Source of the DNA: an uncultured Anaerolineae bacterium
GTDB taxonomy: Bacteria; Chloroflexota; Anaerolineae; Aggregatilineales; Phototrophicaceae
NCBI GenBank assembly: GCA_934216615.1
Contig: CAKQCB010000001.1
Span: forward strand, 558,001 to 622,000
Length of the DNA: 64,000 bases
Direction: 5' to 3'
Under the pieces are notes generated by a model. It did no database searches, was not told where the DNA came from, and worked only from the letters and a program-made list of their open reading frames with translations. Below, piece after piece: positions 1 through 9,629 of the stretch (position 1 is the first letter of the stretch; each line of letters starts with the position of its first letter). Position numbers and translations under genes: made by a program.

Positions 1-814
1 CCCACGATGGCGCGAGATGCGTCACGCCATTAGGTAAATTCACTTCACCTGCGCGGTCGATCACCATAATGTTTTGTGAGGGGTCTATTTCTTCCAGTAA
101 GGCAGAAAGCAAGGTCGTTTTTCCACTTTCAACCTCGCCTACGATGACAAAGCCATACTGACTATGCGCAATTTTTTGCAGTAAGCCGACAGCGTCTTGA
201 GTACAGAACCCTCGATCAGCCAGTTGATTTAAGGAAACCGTCGATGCTGGGTGCAACCGTAAATCTGCCACGTAATCATAGGTGATGGGCGGCGCCAAAA
301 GACTCAAACAGAGGGGACGACCTTTGACTTTAAACCCCATCTCGATCATCTCTGGGATATTTTCACGGGGAATGTTCCCATGCCACAACATCCGTTGGAT
401 GACCGTTGCCAAATGTTCTTGATCAGCAAAAATCTGCCCTAAATTCACCAGTTCACCATGTCCACGCCGAATCGCAGTTTGTTCAACCCCTTTGATCGAG
501 ATCGTGGTGATCGTCTCATCATTTAAGTACGGGTCGAGCACGCTGAACCCGAATAAGTCGCTGTACGCACGTTCAACGAGGTGCACCTGCGCCTCAAGGT
601 CAAGTCGGATCGACTCTACATTCAACAGGTAGTGCATAGTTTCGCGGATCAATGCGAAACGCTGTCCTTCGGACAAACGAAACAAATCTGGATTGCGTCC
701 GTTTTCTTCTATAAAAGCGTCGGTGATGCGTTCGACCAACCCTTCATAAGAATAGCGTCGGGTGCCACTTCGCCCCTCAACAAATTGCGGTGTATTTTTC
801 TCATGATCGGTCAC
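1..814 (-). CDS. CpaF-like secretion ATPase, partial (C-terminus beyond left edge)
   Basis: About 271 codons read without a stop from a GTG at 814 to the window edge. The N-terminal half resembles CpaF/VirB11-type ATPases of type II/IV secretion and Tad pilus systems: a helical N-terminal domain, a segment like the family's DxxxxxIxI(K/N)G strand (ISIKG, about residue 106), and a P-loop GEVESGKT near residue 228 followed by TLLSALLEEI. Walker B and the His box would lie outside the window. An AAAGAGG Shine-Dalgarno lies a few bases before the GTG, and the gene begins 14 bp after the stop of the upstream nicotinate phosphoribosyltransferase gene, so the two are probably co-transcribed. In this family the enzyme forms a cytoplasmic hexamer that powers pilus assembly or secretion. 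The P-loop lacks the usual glycine-rich lead (GGTGSGKT), so another KAP/PilT-like role is possible. Confidence 0.7.
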   Translation of the reverse strand, partial: MTDHEKNTPQFVEGRSGTRRYSYEGLVERITDAFIEENGRNPDLFRLSEGQRFALIRETMHYLLNVESIRLDLEAQVHLVERAYSDLFGFSVLDPYLNDETITTISIKGVEQTAIRRGHGELVNLGQIFADQEHLATVIQRMLWHGNIPRENIPEMIEMGFKVKGRPLCLSLLAPPITYDYVADLRLHPASTVSLNQLADRGFCTQDAVGLLQKIAHSQYGFVIVGEVESGKTTLLSALLEEIDPSQNIMVIDRAGEVNLPNGVTHLAPSW

Positions 815-828
815 AACAACCTCTTTTA

Positions 829-2163
829 TCACTCATCCAAACGAACAGGGTGCAGGTCTGGATTCTCGTTCGCACGTCGGCCTACTTTTGCGAACGGGTA
901 AAATGTTTCACCCACTTTGACACGAACCACATCCATTGTGAAGTCGGTATTGGTGTCGGAATCATTTTTAAGCAGGGATGACCCCACCCCATACAGGTCA
1001 ACGGGGACCTGTTCTTGCTCATATTGCGAGATGCGCTCACGATTAAAGCCACCCGTCACCGCAATCTTGACATTATGGCAGTAAGCCATCGCGACTTCCA
1101 TCAGTTCGGCGGGGATGCGCCATTGTTTCCACGCTTCATCCAACGCTTGGCGTAGCATACGGATGAGTTTCGGGTTCACGCCGTAAGGGTCACCCTCACC
1201 TAGCGACTTATCACGAACATTTGGGCTTGTATCAATCCGCACAGCGTACAAAACCCAACGGCGCTGCCCTTCAGCATCGCCATTCTTGAGACACTGTACA
1301 TATTCCACCCAAAACCGATTGAGTGTTTTGAGGGCATCGCCAATCACGTCGTTATTAAAATCAGCAAGGACGATGCGCGGAATTTCAGGCGCGCTAAAAC
1401 GGGCGAACGCGACCATCGCTTCTGCCGTGTCGCCTAAAAATGATGCGATCAAAGCGTGCGGAACCGTCCCGCTTCCTTTACCGCCCCACCAAGCGCCTTG
1501 CGCATCGGTACTGACTGAAGGGCGCAGTTGTTGTGAAAATTCTGCGTTGTAGCGCTGTACCGCCAGCCAATAAGCATAGCCATCCACAGCTTGAACTTCA
1601 GGCATATCAAAGCGTGCGGGGAAAAAAGAGATGGGTTTCCCGTTCACCACTTCTAATAGGTGATAGACATTCGTAGCGACACGGCTGGCATGTGACAAAA
1701 TTCCTAAAATAGGTGTTTCAAGCATCGCAAAATCACGATAGCGCCCGCGAATTTTGATCACGGGTAAAACATTTTCAGGATGACCATCATAAGGAATGGC
1801 AACCCCATCATACACCGCTTCTACTTCTAGCTGATGCGCGGTGTTGACAAATACCCCATCTTGAAAATAGCCTGTTGCATTTTTCAGCAACGTGAGCGCC
1901 GCATCTACACCAGCGATCACGCTGTAAGGCGCACGACGGTTAAAAATTTGGGCTTCAACGACGACATTCCCAATATCCATGCCCTCTGAAGGCATCGCTT
2001 GCACCCGTGAGGATTCATGCAAGCGAAACGCTTCACCTGCTAAACCCTGAAGCACGACAGCCACATTTTCAAAATACTGATCCGTGAAATATCCACGTTG
2101 AAAAGGTTCAAAATCAAACTGAAACACCGTGTTATTGAGGCGTGTTTTGTCTAAATAGGTCAT
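829..2163 (-). CDS. pncB: Nicotinate phosphoribosyltransferase
   Basis: A 444-residue protein of the nicotinate/nicotinamide phosphoribosyltransferase family, which makes nicotinate mononucleotide from nicotinate and PRPP in the NAD salvage (Preiss-Handler) pathway. Recognisable parts are the N-terminal FQRGYF region, the ETPILGILSHAS helix (about 149-160), the phosphate-binding region GSGTVPHALI (about 230-239), and the later D-F-N-N-D strand and AVTGGF near residue 385 that bind PRPP phosphates. The length and the GTxPH form resemble the archaeal/short class more than the enterobacterial PncB. The ATG at 2163 is used. The gene lies 14 bp upstream of the CpaF-like ATPase on the same strand and is divergent from adoK. 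Confidence 0.87.
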   Translation of the reverse strand: MTYLDKTRLNNTVFQFDFEPFQRGYFTDQYFENVAVVLQGLAGEAFRLHESSRVQAMPSEGMDIGNVVVEAQIFNRRAPYSVIAGVDAALTLLKNATGYFQDGVFVNTAHQLEVEAVYDGVAIPYDGHPENVLPVIKIRGRYRDFAMLETPILGILSHASRVATNVYHLLEVVNGKPISFFPARFDMPEVQAVDGYAYWLAVQRYNAEFSQQLRPSVSTDAQGAWWGGKGSGTVPHALIASFLGDTAEAMVAFARFSAPEIPRIVLADFNNDVIGDALKTLNRFWVEYVQCLKNGDAEGQRRWVLYAVRIDTSPNVRDKSLGEGDPYGVNPKLIRMLRQALDEAWKQWRIPAELMEVAMAYCHNVKIAVTGGFNRERISQYEQEQVPVDLYGVGSSLLKNDSDTNTDFTMDVVRVKVGETFYPFAKVGRRANENPDLHPVRLDE

Positions 2164-2194
2164 GATTTTTAAGAGGCTATCCCCATGTTAATAT

Positions 2195-2224
2195 TTCAAA
2201 AGCAACGCCATGTTATGGTATACT
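2195..2224 (+). promoter_or_regulatory. Candidate sigma70-type promoter for adoK
   Basis: TTCAAA (2195-2200) and TATACT (2219-2224) are separated by 18 bp, about 40 bp before the adoK start. The -35 element is a weak match, so this is a plausible reading and no more. Confidence 0.4.
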
Positions 2225-2263
2225 TCCGCCCGTTTATAGTCCATAAAATACCGAAGGTTCGAT

Positions 2264-3226
2264 ATGACGAATATCATTTTAACGGGTTCAATCGCCTACG
2301 ACTACCTCATGCGTTTTCCCGGGCGGTTTACCGATCATCTTATTGCTGAAAACCTCCAGCAGATCAGCGTCAGCTTTCTTGTGGAAGACATGACCAAACA
2401 CTGGGGTGGGGTTTCTGCAAATATTGCCTACACGATGGGGCTTTTGGGGCAGCAACCCTACCTGTTTGGCGCTGTCGGGCGCGATTTTGGCGACTATCGC
2501 CGTTGGCTCGAAGCGGTAGGCGTGAACTGCTCTACCGTACAACAAATCGACGAAGTGTTCACCGCTTCCTTCTTTGTGAATACCGATTTAGAGAATAATC
2601 AAATCGCGTCGTTTTACAGTGGTGCGATGGCGCAAGCGAAGAATTACACGCTTGCCCAAGTATTCACGGGCAAGCCTGATTTAGTCGTAATTTCCCCCAA
2701 CGACCCGAAAGCGATGATCCAACTCGCTCAAGAATGTCGTGAACGGGGTATCCGCTTTGTGTACGACCCCAGCCAGCAAATCCCTCGTTTAAGTGGTGAT
2801 GAACTACGCGCAGGGCTTGAAGGCACCGCCATGATGATCGTCAATCAATACGAAGCGGGCATGATTCAAGACAAAACAGGCCTTTCCATCGACGATTTAC
2901 GCGAGAAGATCGAAACTTTGATCATCACCAAAGGCAAAGAAGGCTCGACCATCTACACCCAAGGTGAAACGATTGCCATCGCCCCTGCGAAAGTACAACA
3001 AATTGCCGACCCCACCGGGGGCGGGGATGCCTTCCGCGCAGGTCTGCTCACGGGCATCAACCTGAATTTGCCCCTCAAAATATCAGCGCAGATCGGTTCA
3101 TTAGCGGCGGCGTATGTCCTCGAAAATGTCGGGCCACAAGGTCACCGTTTCACAATTCCCGAATTTGTCGCTCGTTTCCGCGAACAATTTGACGATGATG
3201 GAGCGCTCGATATCTTAGCGAAATAG
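2264..3226 (+). CDS. adoK: Adenosine kinase, PfkB family
   Basis: A 320-residue ribokinase/PfkB-fold kinase. The N-terminus (GSIAYDYLMRFPGRF, then SFLVEDM and the substrate-binding GGVSANIAY near residue 48) closely resembles the actinobacterial adenosine kinase AdoK as I remember it, as do FYSGAM (about 117) and DPSQQIPRLSG. The C-terminal PfkB signature DPTGGGDAFRAG (about 249-260) supplies the catalytic aspartate (D255) and the anion hole. The expected reaction is adenosine plus ATP to AMP plus ADP. It lies immediately upstream of adenosylhomocysteinase, whose product is adenosine, so the pair would pull SAH hydrolysis forward. The specificity assignment rests on resemblance and context; a generic sugar or nucleoside kinase is the alternative. 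Confidence 0.82.
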   Translation: MTNIILTGSIAYDYLMRFPGRFTDHLIAENLQQISVSFLVEDMTKHWGGVSANIAYTMGLLGQQPYLFGAVGRDFGDYRRWLEAVGVNCSTVQQIDEVFTASFFVNTDLENNQIASFYSGAMAQAKNYTLAQVFTGKPDLVVISPNDPKAMIQLAQECRERGIRFVYDPSQQIPRLSGDELRAGLEGTAMMIVNQYEAGMIQDKTGLSIDDLREKIETLIITKGKEGSTIYTQGETIAIAPAKVQQIADPTGGGDAFRAGLLTGINLNLPLKISAQIGSLAAAYVLENVGPQGHRFTIPEFVARFREQFDDDGALDILAK

Positions 3227-3230
3227 ACGT

Positions 3231-3265
3231 TACAGATTGTCATCCTTAAAAAGACCCAATCTGTA
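3231..3265 (+). terminator. Weak hairpin between adoK and ahcY
   Basis: TACAGATTG (3231-3239) pairs perfectly with CAATCTGTA (3257-3265) around a 17-base loop, just after the adoK stop. There is no U-run. It may be a weak terminator or a leader element of ahcY. I do not recognise an SAH riboswitch here. Confidence 0.35.
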
Positions 3266-3305
3266 CTTGACATGAAGCAATTGATACAATGCCGAGATGA
3301 CATGA

Positions 3306-4613
<1,308 letters not shown>

Positions 4614-4671
4614 TCGTTAGGCGCTTTTAGACTCATATTTTTCTGGAAACAGATTAAGGAGAGTTATCAAA

Positions 4672-6879
4672 ATGCGAGTATTACGTCAGTGGCTGGTCTT
4701 ATTGACGATTAGCCTCATCAGTATTTTGTCTGTTATCCCCAGCTTTGCGCAGGATACCGGATCAGTTCGTTTTGTGCATGCCGTAGACGGCAGTGCCCCC
4801 GTCGATGTTTACTTAAATGGAACATTATCCATTAGTAATTTGGCATTCGGTGAGGTCACCAACCGTCTTTCTCTGCCTGTCGGCACGGTTCAAGTGACCG
4901 TGACCGAACATGCTGATACTGCCCCCTTATGGGAACAAGAGATCGGCATCAATGCAGGGGCGGCACAACTTTTTGTTGCAACTACGGGGGATACCGTTGC
5001 ATTCATCCCCTTCACACAAGATGTCTCTCCCCTGTTATTAGGGTCATCACGCTTCACCGCGTTGAACGCCATTACGAACGTTGAAAGTGCTGACGTGCTT
5101 TTGGCCGATGGCCGTGTGGTCATCAGCGAATTAGCGTCATTAAGCCCCTATGGCACCTTAGATATTCCTTCGGGGGTTTATCAATTTGGGGTTGCAGAAA
5201 CAGGTGGGACTTTAGAAAGCCCACTGGTCACCCCTGTGAGCACCACCCTGAACTCTGGGTCATCTTACATCTTGGTTGCCTATGGCAGTGAAACCAACGC
5301 CGACGCACTGGTTGTAAGTGAAGCTGTCACCACGACCGAAGCAGGTGGATGGGTTCGTTTTGTTCACGCAATTGATGGTGCGCCTTCAGTAGATGTTTCA
5401 GTGGATGGAACGCTCGTCAGCGCGGGCTTGGCCTATGGTCAACCTGCCAGTGACTTCATCCCTGTTGCAGAAGGTGAACACGAAATTGGTCTGCATTTAG
5501 CGGGTGAAGCAGAAGCATTCATCACCGCCACCGTTGATGTCGCGGCTGATTCTACCCAAACCGTCGTTGTTCATGGCACCCCAACTGAAGTTGAAGTATC
5601 CAGCTTTGCAGCCGATACCGATTTGGCGACAGAAACAGCCGCCGTTGTGAGCATCATCAACGTGAGCGCAGAAGACATCAGCGCAAACGTGGGTGAAGCC
5701 GTTTCGATTGATGTTGCCAGCGGTGAAAGTGTGAGCACCCCCGTTGAAAAGACGGAAGACCTGCTCACCGTAGGCATTGCGACAGACAGCGAAATCTATG
5801 GGGGTGTGTTGTACGAAGCCGTCGCAGTTGATGGAACTGTGCTGTTCCTCGCCCCCGTTAGCTTTGCGCAAGGCATCAACAGTGCCCCCAGCGCAGCAAC
5901 CGATGAGGTCGTTGTTGAAGCGACGGAAGAAGCTGTTGCGACAGAAGCGCCTGTGGTCGTGGAAGCACAACCTACCGCTGCCCCCGTCACAAGTACAGAT
6001 TCCCGCCCAACCGCGACTTTACGTGTCAACCCAGGCGTCAATGTTCAACTGCGTAACTTACCATCGATCAACGGCACCTCTTTGGGCTTAGCGCCATCAG
6101 ATGCGGTTCTTTTCATCAATGGGCGTAACGGCGAGCCTGTCTTTGATACCAATCTCATCACCCCTGACCCAGAAGCAACACCCTATGTTGACCCTGTCAC
6201 CTTATTGGGTGAAGGCCAAGACCTAGACCCGAATGAAACTTGGGTGTATGTCACCTATGTTGCGCCCGATGGCACAGCATTAGAAGCATGGGTCAACTCG
6301 TTATATACCAATATTACCGATGCAACAGGTGCGTTAGTTCCTTTACGCGAACTGGCACCGATTCCTAGCAACCGTCGTGGTGGTGTTGTCACAGGGGATG
6401 CCTCTCTTGCAGGCTCGATTGGTGCACCCGCACCCACCCGTGACCCCAACCGTGATGTTGCCATTGCAACCGTCTATTTGGATGCAGGCGCGAGCCTCCA
6501 ATTCCGTCGTTATCCATCAACTGTCGCTGAATCGCTCGGTTTGATTGGCGCAAACCAACAACTGACCGTGACTGGCCGTACTGAAGCAGGTGATTGGTTA
6601 CAAGCAGAATATCAAGGGCAAGTTGGCTGGATTTCTGCGCGGTATGTTGGCGTTACCTTTAACGGCTCCACTTACGATCCCGCACAACTTCCCGTCATCA
6701 GTGACGTGTTTGTGCCCGGTTCAGGTTCTGGTAGCACCAACACCACAGGTGCAACCGCTGTCCCCCAAGGACAAACTAACCAAACCTCAACAGGCGGGCA
6801 AACATTCACTGGTTCCGATGGTAGCTGTGCAGGCCAAGACCCTGCAGTTTGTGACCCGGGGGCAGAATCTCTACCCTAA
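4672..6879 (+). CDS. Secreted DUF4397 and SH3-repeat protein
   Basis: A 735-residue exported protein with a signal peptide (about 1-26, cleavage after SFAQ). It has two DUF4397 modules, beginning at GSVRFVHAVDGSAPVDV (about 30) and GWVRFVHAIDGAPSVDV (about 226), which are beta-sandwich domains common in cell-surface proteins. After an acidic Ala/Val/Thr linker (about 405-445) there are two SH3b-like stretches, LRVNPGVNVQLRNLPS (about 450) and a GDWLQAEYQGQVGWISARYV type segment (about 640-662), which often bind cell-wall glycan. The extreme C-terminus is Gly/Ser/Thr-rich with two cysteines. It stands alone between ahcY and tatD. A structural or wall-associated role is inferred; no enzyme motif is visible. 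Confidence 0.75.
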   Translation: MRVLRQWLVLLTISLISILSVIPSFAQDTGSVRFVHAVDGSAPVDVYLNGTLSISNLAFGEVTNRLSLPVGTVQVTVTEHADTAPLWEQEIGINAGAAQLFVATTGDTVAFIPFTQDVSPLLLGSSRFTALNAITNVESADVLLADGRVVISELASLSPYGTLDIPSGVYQFGVAETGGTLESPLVTPVSTTLNSGSSYILVAYGSETNADALVVSEAVTTTEAGGWVRFVHAIDGAPSVDVSVDGTLVSAGLAYGQPASDFIPVAEGEHEIGLHLAGEAEAFITATVDVAADSTQTVVVHGTPTEVEVSSFAADTDLATETAAVVSIINVSAEDISANVGEAVSIDVASGESVSTPVEKTEDLLTVGIATDSEIYGGVLYEAVAVDGTVLFLAPVSFAQGINSAPSAATDEVVVEATEEAVATEAPVVVEAQPTAAPVTSTDSRPTATLRVNPGVNVQLRNLPSINGTSLGLAPSDAVLFINGRNGEPVFDTNLITPDPEATPYVDPVTLLGEGQDLDPNETWVYVTYVAPDGTALEAWVNSLYTNITDATGALVPLRELAPIPSNRRGGVVTGDASLAGSIGAPAPTRDPNRDVAIATVYLDAGASLQFRRYPSTVAESLGLIGANQQLTVTGRTEAGDWLQAEYQGQVGWISARYVGVTFNGSTYDPAQLPVISDVFVPGSGSGSTNTTGATAVPQGQTNQTSTGGQTFTGSDGSCAGQDPAVCDPGAESLP

Positions 6880-6910
6880 TACCGTCTAAACTGCGTGATT
6901 GATAACATAC

Positions 6911-6946
6911 AAATGGGGTGCTTCACACAAAGCGCCCCATTTGTTT
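6911..6946 (+). terminator. Rho-independent terminator after the DUF4397 gene
   Basis: AAATGGGGTGCT (6911-6922) pairs with AGCGCCCCATTT (6931-6942) with one G-U pair and an 8-base loop, then TTGTTTT. Confidence 0.8.
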
Positions 6947-6968
6947 TACGAAGAAAGTTTGAGGAATC

Positions 6969-7763
6969 ATGAGTCGCTTGATCGACACTCACACTCATCT
7001 TTATTTTGATGATTTCCAAGAAGATTTTGAAGCGACCCTGCAACGCGCTCACGAAGCCAACATCACAGACATGATTTTGCCCGCTGTTGATTTGCCGACG
7101 AGCAATCAAATTGTCGAACTCATCGATCAACATACCTCGTTGTGGGGCGCGGTCGGGTTTCACCCCAACAGCAGTTTTGCATTTAAACCGAACGATCTGG
7201 ATGAATTGCGTAAGCTCAGCCAGCACAGAAAAGTCATCGCTATCGGTGAAATCGGCTTGGATTATTACTGGGATAAAAGCCCTAAAGAAACACAGCATAC
7301 AGTCTTTGTAAAACAGCTTGAACTGGCGGCGGAATTAGAATTACCTGTCATTATTCATAATCGCGAAGCCAGTGAAGACACACTCACGATTTTAGAGGCA
7401 TGGGTAGAGGCGCTTCCCGCGTCGCTCAAAACTCGGCCGGGAGTGTTACACTCATTTTCAGCGCCAGCAGACATTGCCGAACGCGCTTTGAATGCCGGTT
7501 TCTATCTCGGCTTTACCGGGCCAATCACCTATAAAAATGCGGATGAACTGCGTCATATTGCGTCGAATGTCCCACTTGACCGCATCCTTGTAGAAACCGA
7601 TGCTCCGTTCCTCACCCCAACGCCCTATCGAGGCAAACGAAACGAATCCGCCTATGTTCGTTTGGTAGCAGAGCGCCTAGCAACTCTAAAACAGATGTCG
7701 CTAGACGCACTGGCGCAAGCCACCACAGAGAACACCCTACGCCTTTTTCAACTTGAACACTGA
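6969..7763 (+). CDS. tatD: TatD family metal-dependent hydrolase
   Basis: A 264-residue TIM-barrel amidohydrolase of the TatD/YcfH family, which act as Mg2+/Zn2+-dependent DNases and possibly in tRNA or protein quality control. Metal ligands are seen in IDTHTHL (H8, H10), GEIGLDYYW (Glu near 92), the VIIHNREA and LHSFSA histidines, and ETDAPFLTP near residue 208. The length matches the family (about 255-265). GAGGAATC precedes the ATG. The gene is monocistronic between two hairpin terminators. Confidence 0.9.
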   Translation: MSRLIDTHTHLYFDDFQEDFEATLQRAHEANITDMILPAVDLPTSNQIVELIDQHTSLWGAVGFHPNSSFAFKPNDLDELRKLSQHRKVIAIGEIGLDYYWDKSPKETQHTVFVKQLELAAELELPVIIHNREASEDTLTILEAWVEALPASLKTRPGVLHSFSAPADIAERALNAGFYLGFTGPITYKNADELRHIASNVPLDRILVETDAPFLTPTPYRGKRNESAYVRLVAERLATLKQMSLDALAQATTENTLRLFQLEH

Positions 7764-7802
7764 TATAAAAAGCGCTCAGCTGAAATGTGAGCGCTTTTTA
7801 TA
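7764..7802. terminator. Bidirectional terminator between tatD and the convergent gene
   Basis: TATAAAAAGCGCTCA (7764-7778) is perfectly complementary to TGAGCGCTTTTTATA (7788-7802) with a 9-base loop. The A-run and T-run make it usable from both sides. Confidence 0.9.
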
Positions 7803-7824
7803 TCCATGACTAACTTCAGTCGGA

Positions 7825-8553
7825 TTACAAAGAAACTGACACTGAGCTATTCAAACGTTCTGTCAACGCTTCTTGAAAAATTTCTAAGCGCCGTATCGCT
7901 TGTTCGTTTGTGAGTGAGCCACGTTCTACCGCCTCATCTAACCGTGATTGATAATTCGCCGAAGCCTCAGCAATAAAAGCGTCTAAATCAATTTCGTATT
8001 CAGTCAAAATTTCAGCGAGCGTACTTCCATTCCGCAGTGAGGACAACAAGGCTTCACGTGTAAGACCTGTTTCATCTAACACCAGTTGGGTAAGGCCTAA
8101 ACGTACATTTCCGCGCTGACGACCGCCAAAGCCACCCCCCCCTCTTTGCCCACCACGTCCCCAACGTTCACGTAAGCCCTGCAACGGAAACCCCTCAGAA
8201 AACCCATTTTCGAGCCATGTCGTCAGGTTTTCGCGGATGGCATCGGCTTGTTCTGGGGTGATTTGTTCGTTGGTGAGCGCTTGTTCTACCCTCGTCGTGA
8301 GGATAGCTTCAATTTCCGCCCATACAGCATCGGCATCACCCCCATTTTCTATGATCAGCGTTTCTAAGGTGGCATCTCCACGCAGGCCACGATGTAAATC
8401 ACGCCCAATTAAGCCTGTGGCATTTTCGATCAAGTCGCGAATATCGCCCGTCAGTGATCCGGTATCCGTCTCTTCTTGAGCACTCACCACACCGCCTAAT
8501 AAAATGCTGGCTAGCCCAAGACCGATCAAACTCAGTTTCCAAGACTTTTTCAT
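7825..8553 (-). CDS. Secreted protein of unknown function with Gly/Arg-rich centre
   Basis: A 242-residue protein with a clear signal peptide (MKKSWKLSLIGLGLASILLG, cleavage after VSAQ). Two predicted helical segments flank a central GGQRGGGGFGGRQRG linker (about 135-150). The helices contain repeated motifs of the type LTNEQxxxxxx(I/L) and LxxALLxxLRNGxTLAEI, similar to those seen in small secreted Chloroflexota and Actinomycetota proteins of unknown role. ATG 8553 is preferred over the adjacent GTG because AGAGGG sits 5 bp upstream. An eight-G tract (8135-8142 on the plus strand as C) lies in the glycine linker. I do not recognise the family and assign no function. Confidence 0.7.
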   Translation of the reverse strand: MKKSWKLSLIGLGLASILLGGVVSAQEETDTGSLTGDIRDLIENATGLIGRDLHRGLRGDATLETLIIENGGDADAVWAEIEAILTTRVEQALTNEQITPEQADAIRENLTTWLENGFSEGFPLQGLRERWGRGGQRGGGGFGGRQRGNVRLGLTQLVLDETGLTREALLSSLRNGSTLAEILTEYEIDLDAFIAEASANYQSRLDEAVERGSLTNEQAIRRLEIFQEALTERLNSSVSVSL

Positions 8554-8678
8554 CACAGCCCTCTTAAGATTTCATACGTTATCTCTACGTTCGAGGAAAA
8601 ATGTTTAAAAAGTGTTAGCTAAACTCTGTAAATGTGTAAATTCTGCTACAATGACTGCCGCATTTTTGAGGACACTGT

Positions 8679-9629
8679 ATGCCAGATGTTTCAATCATTA
8701 TTGTGAGTTGGAATGTGCGAGCCTTGCTTGATGACTGCTTAAAAAGCATCTACGCGAGTGATGGCATCGCCCCTACTTCCAACCCCAGTCATTTCACGCT
8801 TGAAGTCATTGTGGTGGACTCTGCCAGTCATGATGGCAGTGACCAACTCTTAAAAGACCGCTATCCCCAAGTGAAGGCGTTGCTGATGCAAGAAAATGTC
8901 GGCTTTGCCAAGGGGAATAATTTGGGTTTACAGCAGGCGCAAGGCCGGTATGTGTTTCTATTGAATCCTGACACCCGTTTGTCACCAACCTTGATCAAAG
9001 ACTGTGTGGCCTACATGGACACAAGCCCAACCGTCGGCATAGTTGGCCCCCATACTTTAAACGAGGATGGCACAACGCAGTCCTCACGGCGTCGTTTCCC
9101 AACTTTTCTCACAGGGATGTTTGAAAGCACATGGCTTCAAAAGGTCGCCCCACGTCGCATCATGGATCACTACTACGTGCGCGACCAAGCCGATGATGCC
9201 GTTGTCGATGTCGATTGGGTTCAAGGCTCAGCCGTATTTGCGCGACACGAAGTATATGAGCAAGTTGGCGGGTTAGACGAAGCTTACATCATGTACAGCG
9301 AGGAATTAGATTGGTGTCGGCGTGCCAAAGATGCAGGCTGGCGCGTCGTTTATTTAGGCACGACTGACTTGGTGCATTTGGGCGGGAAAAGTTCGGAACA
9401 AGTGGTCACTAAGACACACATCCGTTTTCAACAGAGCAAACTGCGCTATTTCAAGAAATTTCACGGGGTGTTCCAAGCGCAGTTATTACGCGTCATTTTA
9501 CTCTTAAATTATGCTTGGCAGTGGCTGACCGAAGCGGTGAAATATCTGTTAGGGCATAAACGTGAGTTACGTCGCCAACGCATGCAAACCTATGCCGATG
9601 TCTTACGCTCTGGGTTAAAGGTGGAATGA
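8679..9629 (+). CDS. Glycosyltransferase family 2
   Basis: A 316-residue GT-A fold transferase related to rhamnosyltransferases. It has the N-terminal VSIIIVSWNV strand, VDSASHDGS, the LNPDTRL motif (DxD-like, about 99-105) and the acceptor-side EELDWCRRAKDAGW motif (about 208-221). Such enzymes transfer a sugar from a nucleotide donor to a lipid-linked or surface glycan acceptor at the inner face of the membrane. A GAGGA Shine-Dalgarno lies 7 bp before the ATG. This is the first gene of a five-gene cassette; its stop overlaps the next start as ATGA. Confidence 0.9.
   Translation: MPDVSIIIVSWNVRALLDDCLKSIYASDGIAPTSNPSHFTLEVIVVDSASHDGSDQLLKDRYPQVKALLMQENVGFAKGNNLGLQQAQGRYVFLLNPDTRLSPTLIKDCVAYMDTSPTVGIVGPHTLNEDGTTQSSRRRFPTFLTGMFESTWLQKVAPRRIMDHYYVRDQADDAVVDVDWVQGSAVFARHEVYEQVGGLDEAYIMYSEELDWCRRAKDAGWRVVYLGTTDLVHLGGKSSEQVVTKTHIRFQQSKLRYFKKFHGVFQAQLLRVILLLNYAWQWLTEAVKYLLGHKRELRRQRMQTYADVLRSGLKVE

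Noticed and set aside
3267..3290. TTGACA and TACAAT upstream of ahcY.
   Set aside because: The spacer is only 12 bp, too short for a normal sigma70-type promoter, and TTGACA starts right at the edge of a hairpin.
5497..5970. A minus-strand frame of 157 codons opposite the DUF4397 protein gene.
   Set aside because: Low-complexity shadow with no start signal; the plus-strand gene is complete and has a signal peptide and recognised domains.
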